A stretch of 64,000 nt of DNA from Caldalkalibacillus salinus (lineage in GTDB: Bacteria > Bacillota > Bacilli > Caldalkalibacillales > JCM-10596), in NCBI RefSeq assembly GCF_016745835.1, contig NZ_JAERVL010000018.1:1-64000 (forward strand), written 5' to 3'. The translations under genes were made by a program, and so were the position numbers. The notes beneath the pieces are model-generated. The model saw only the letters and a program-made list of their open reading frames with translations. It was not told the DNA's origin and made no database searches. Shown one piece after another: positions 63,524 through 64,000 of the stretch; the stretch's first letter is position 1, and every line of letters starts with the position of its first letter.

Positions 63524-64000
63524 GGTCTTTCCCTTCTTTCATCGCTTGACTCTCACCCTGCTCTGTACTTGATTTTCTAGACTTCAAGAGACGTGTACCA
63601 ATGAAAATGAATATCGCAGCTATAAAAGCGTCCCTCAGTTGGTAATACGGCAAGCGATAATCAAAAGCGATACGCATAATATCTCTCGTCATTGGTACGA
63701 GAAATTTCTCAAACATGATAAATACACCGAGTACAATGAGAGCGTATGCCACCCACCGATGGTTGAGACGCTCAAATCTAAGCATTTGTAAAGGTTCATC
63801 CTCAATGACCCCTTCATTGACACGCTGACGAGCCTGTAAAGCGTCAAAAAAACTGTAGAACCAGATGACCGGTAACATCACCATTAACGCATCAATTCTA
63901 ATAAAGTGAATGACGAAAGCAGAACCAAAAAACAACAACATGAATTGCAACCCGCGAGTCATGAGACCAAGGTATAAATGTCCCACACCAGGTACAAATG
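63516..64000 (-). CDS. Membrane protein, 5' end outside the window
   Basis: A protein of more than 160 residues whose frame remains open to the window edge (FVPGVGHLYLGLMTRG), so GTG 63986 is not the real start. PG-GHLYLG-RG is the typical beginning of small multi-pass membrane proteins. Four membrane segments follow, with LMVMLPVIWFYSFFDAL and VAYALIVLGVFIMF. It overlaps the LiaF-like gene by 8 bases and must work with it; the function is unknown. Confidence 0.7.
   Translation of the reverse strand, partial: FVPGVGHLYLGLMTRGLQFMLLFFGSAFVIHFIRIDALMVMLPVIWFYSFFDALQARQRVNEGVIEDEPLQMLRFERLNHRWVAYALIVLGVFIMFEKFLVPMTRDIMRIAFDYRLPYYQLRDAFIAAIFIFIGTRLLKSRKSSTEQGESQAMKEGKDHE

Overview
The window reads as chromosomal DNA of a spore-forming Bacillaceae-type Bacillota. 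Evidence: strong AAGGAGG-type ribosome sites, frequent TTG starts, and HemZ, a CwlC-type amidase, a YvrI/YvrJ/RsoA-type sigma cluster, YojN/YojO, AbfA-AraNPQ, ArsI-ArsR and a PhoX-TatA-TatC cluster. I cannot name the species.

Left part (1-12700, all minus strand): a secreted polymorphic-toxin-like locus. A 1575-residue secreted protein (QW-type toroid repeats, von Willebrand A domain, CARDB-like modules) overlaps by 8 bases a 1396-residue protein. The latter has an export signal, a coiled coil, a transglutaminase-like core without its cysteine, a hydrophobic segment, helical repeats and a C-terminal nuclease-like domain. Its stop overlaps the start of a presumed immunity gene, which carries a nonsense mutation. 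Downstream lie displaced cassettes: a 96-base copy of the toxin 3' end followed by an intact immunity paralogue, a frameshifted second toxin module with its own overlapping putative immunity gene, a truncated paralogue of that gene, and the 3' end of a third copy of the first immunity family. This is the most interesting region of the window.

13000-24700: a divergent CwlC-like amidase, a 40-residue gene repeating the amidase C-terminus, a sigma factor/YvrJ/RsoA-like cluster, a PAS histidine kinase, hemZ, the NAD pair pncA-nadE and several household genes. 24800-36300: a glutamate/dicarboxylate symporter, arsI and arsR sharing three matching operators, a previously unflagged 6S RNA candidate (27654-27839), an acetyl-CoA synthetase-like gene with a cre site, map, a mismatch DNA glycosylase, DUF72 and YjbQ proteins, and the yojN-yojO pair.

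36500-49500: membrane and lipoprotein genes, deoD, a Rieske-type oxidoreductase and an arabinan-utilisation operon. The operon order is GH51, araN, araP, araQ, abfA; its promoter carries overlapping cre and AraR-type boxes. 49600-64000: a NERD protein, an ECF sigma/anti-sigma pair, msrAB, adaA with an amino-acid permease, phoX-tatA-tatC, a glycolate-oxidase-like pair with a cre site, an MFS exporter and two membrane proteins, the last cut by the window edge. No tRNA, rRNA, CRISPR array or complete insertion sequence was seen.
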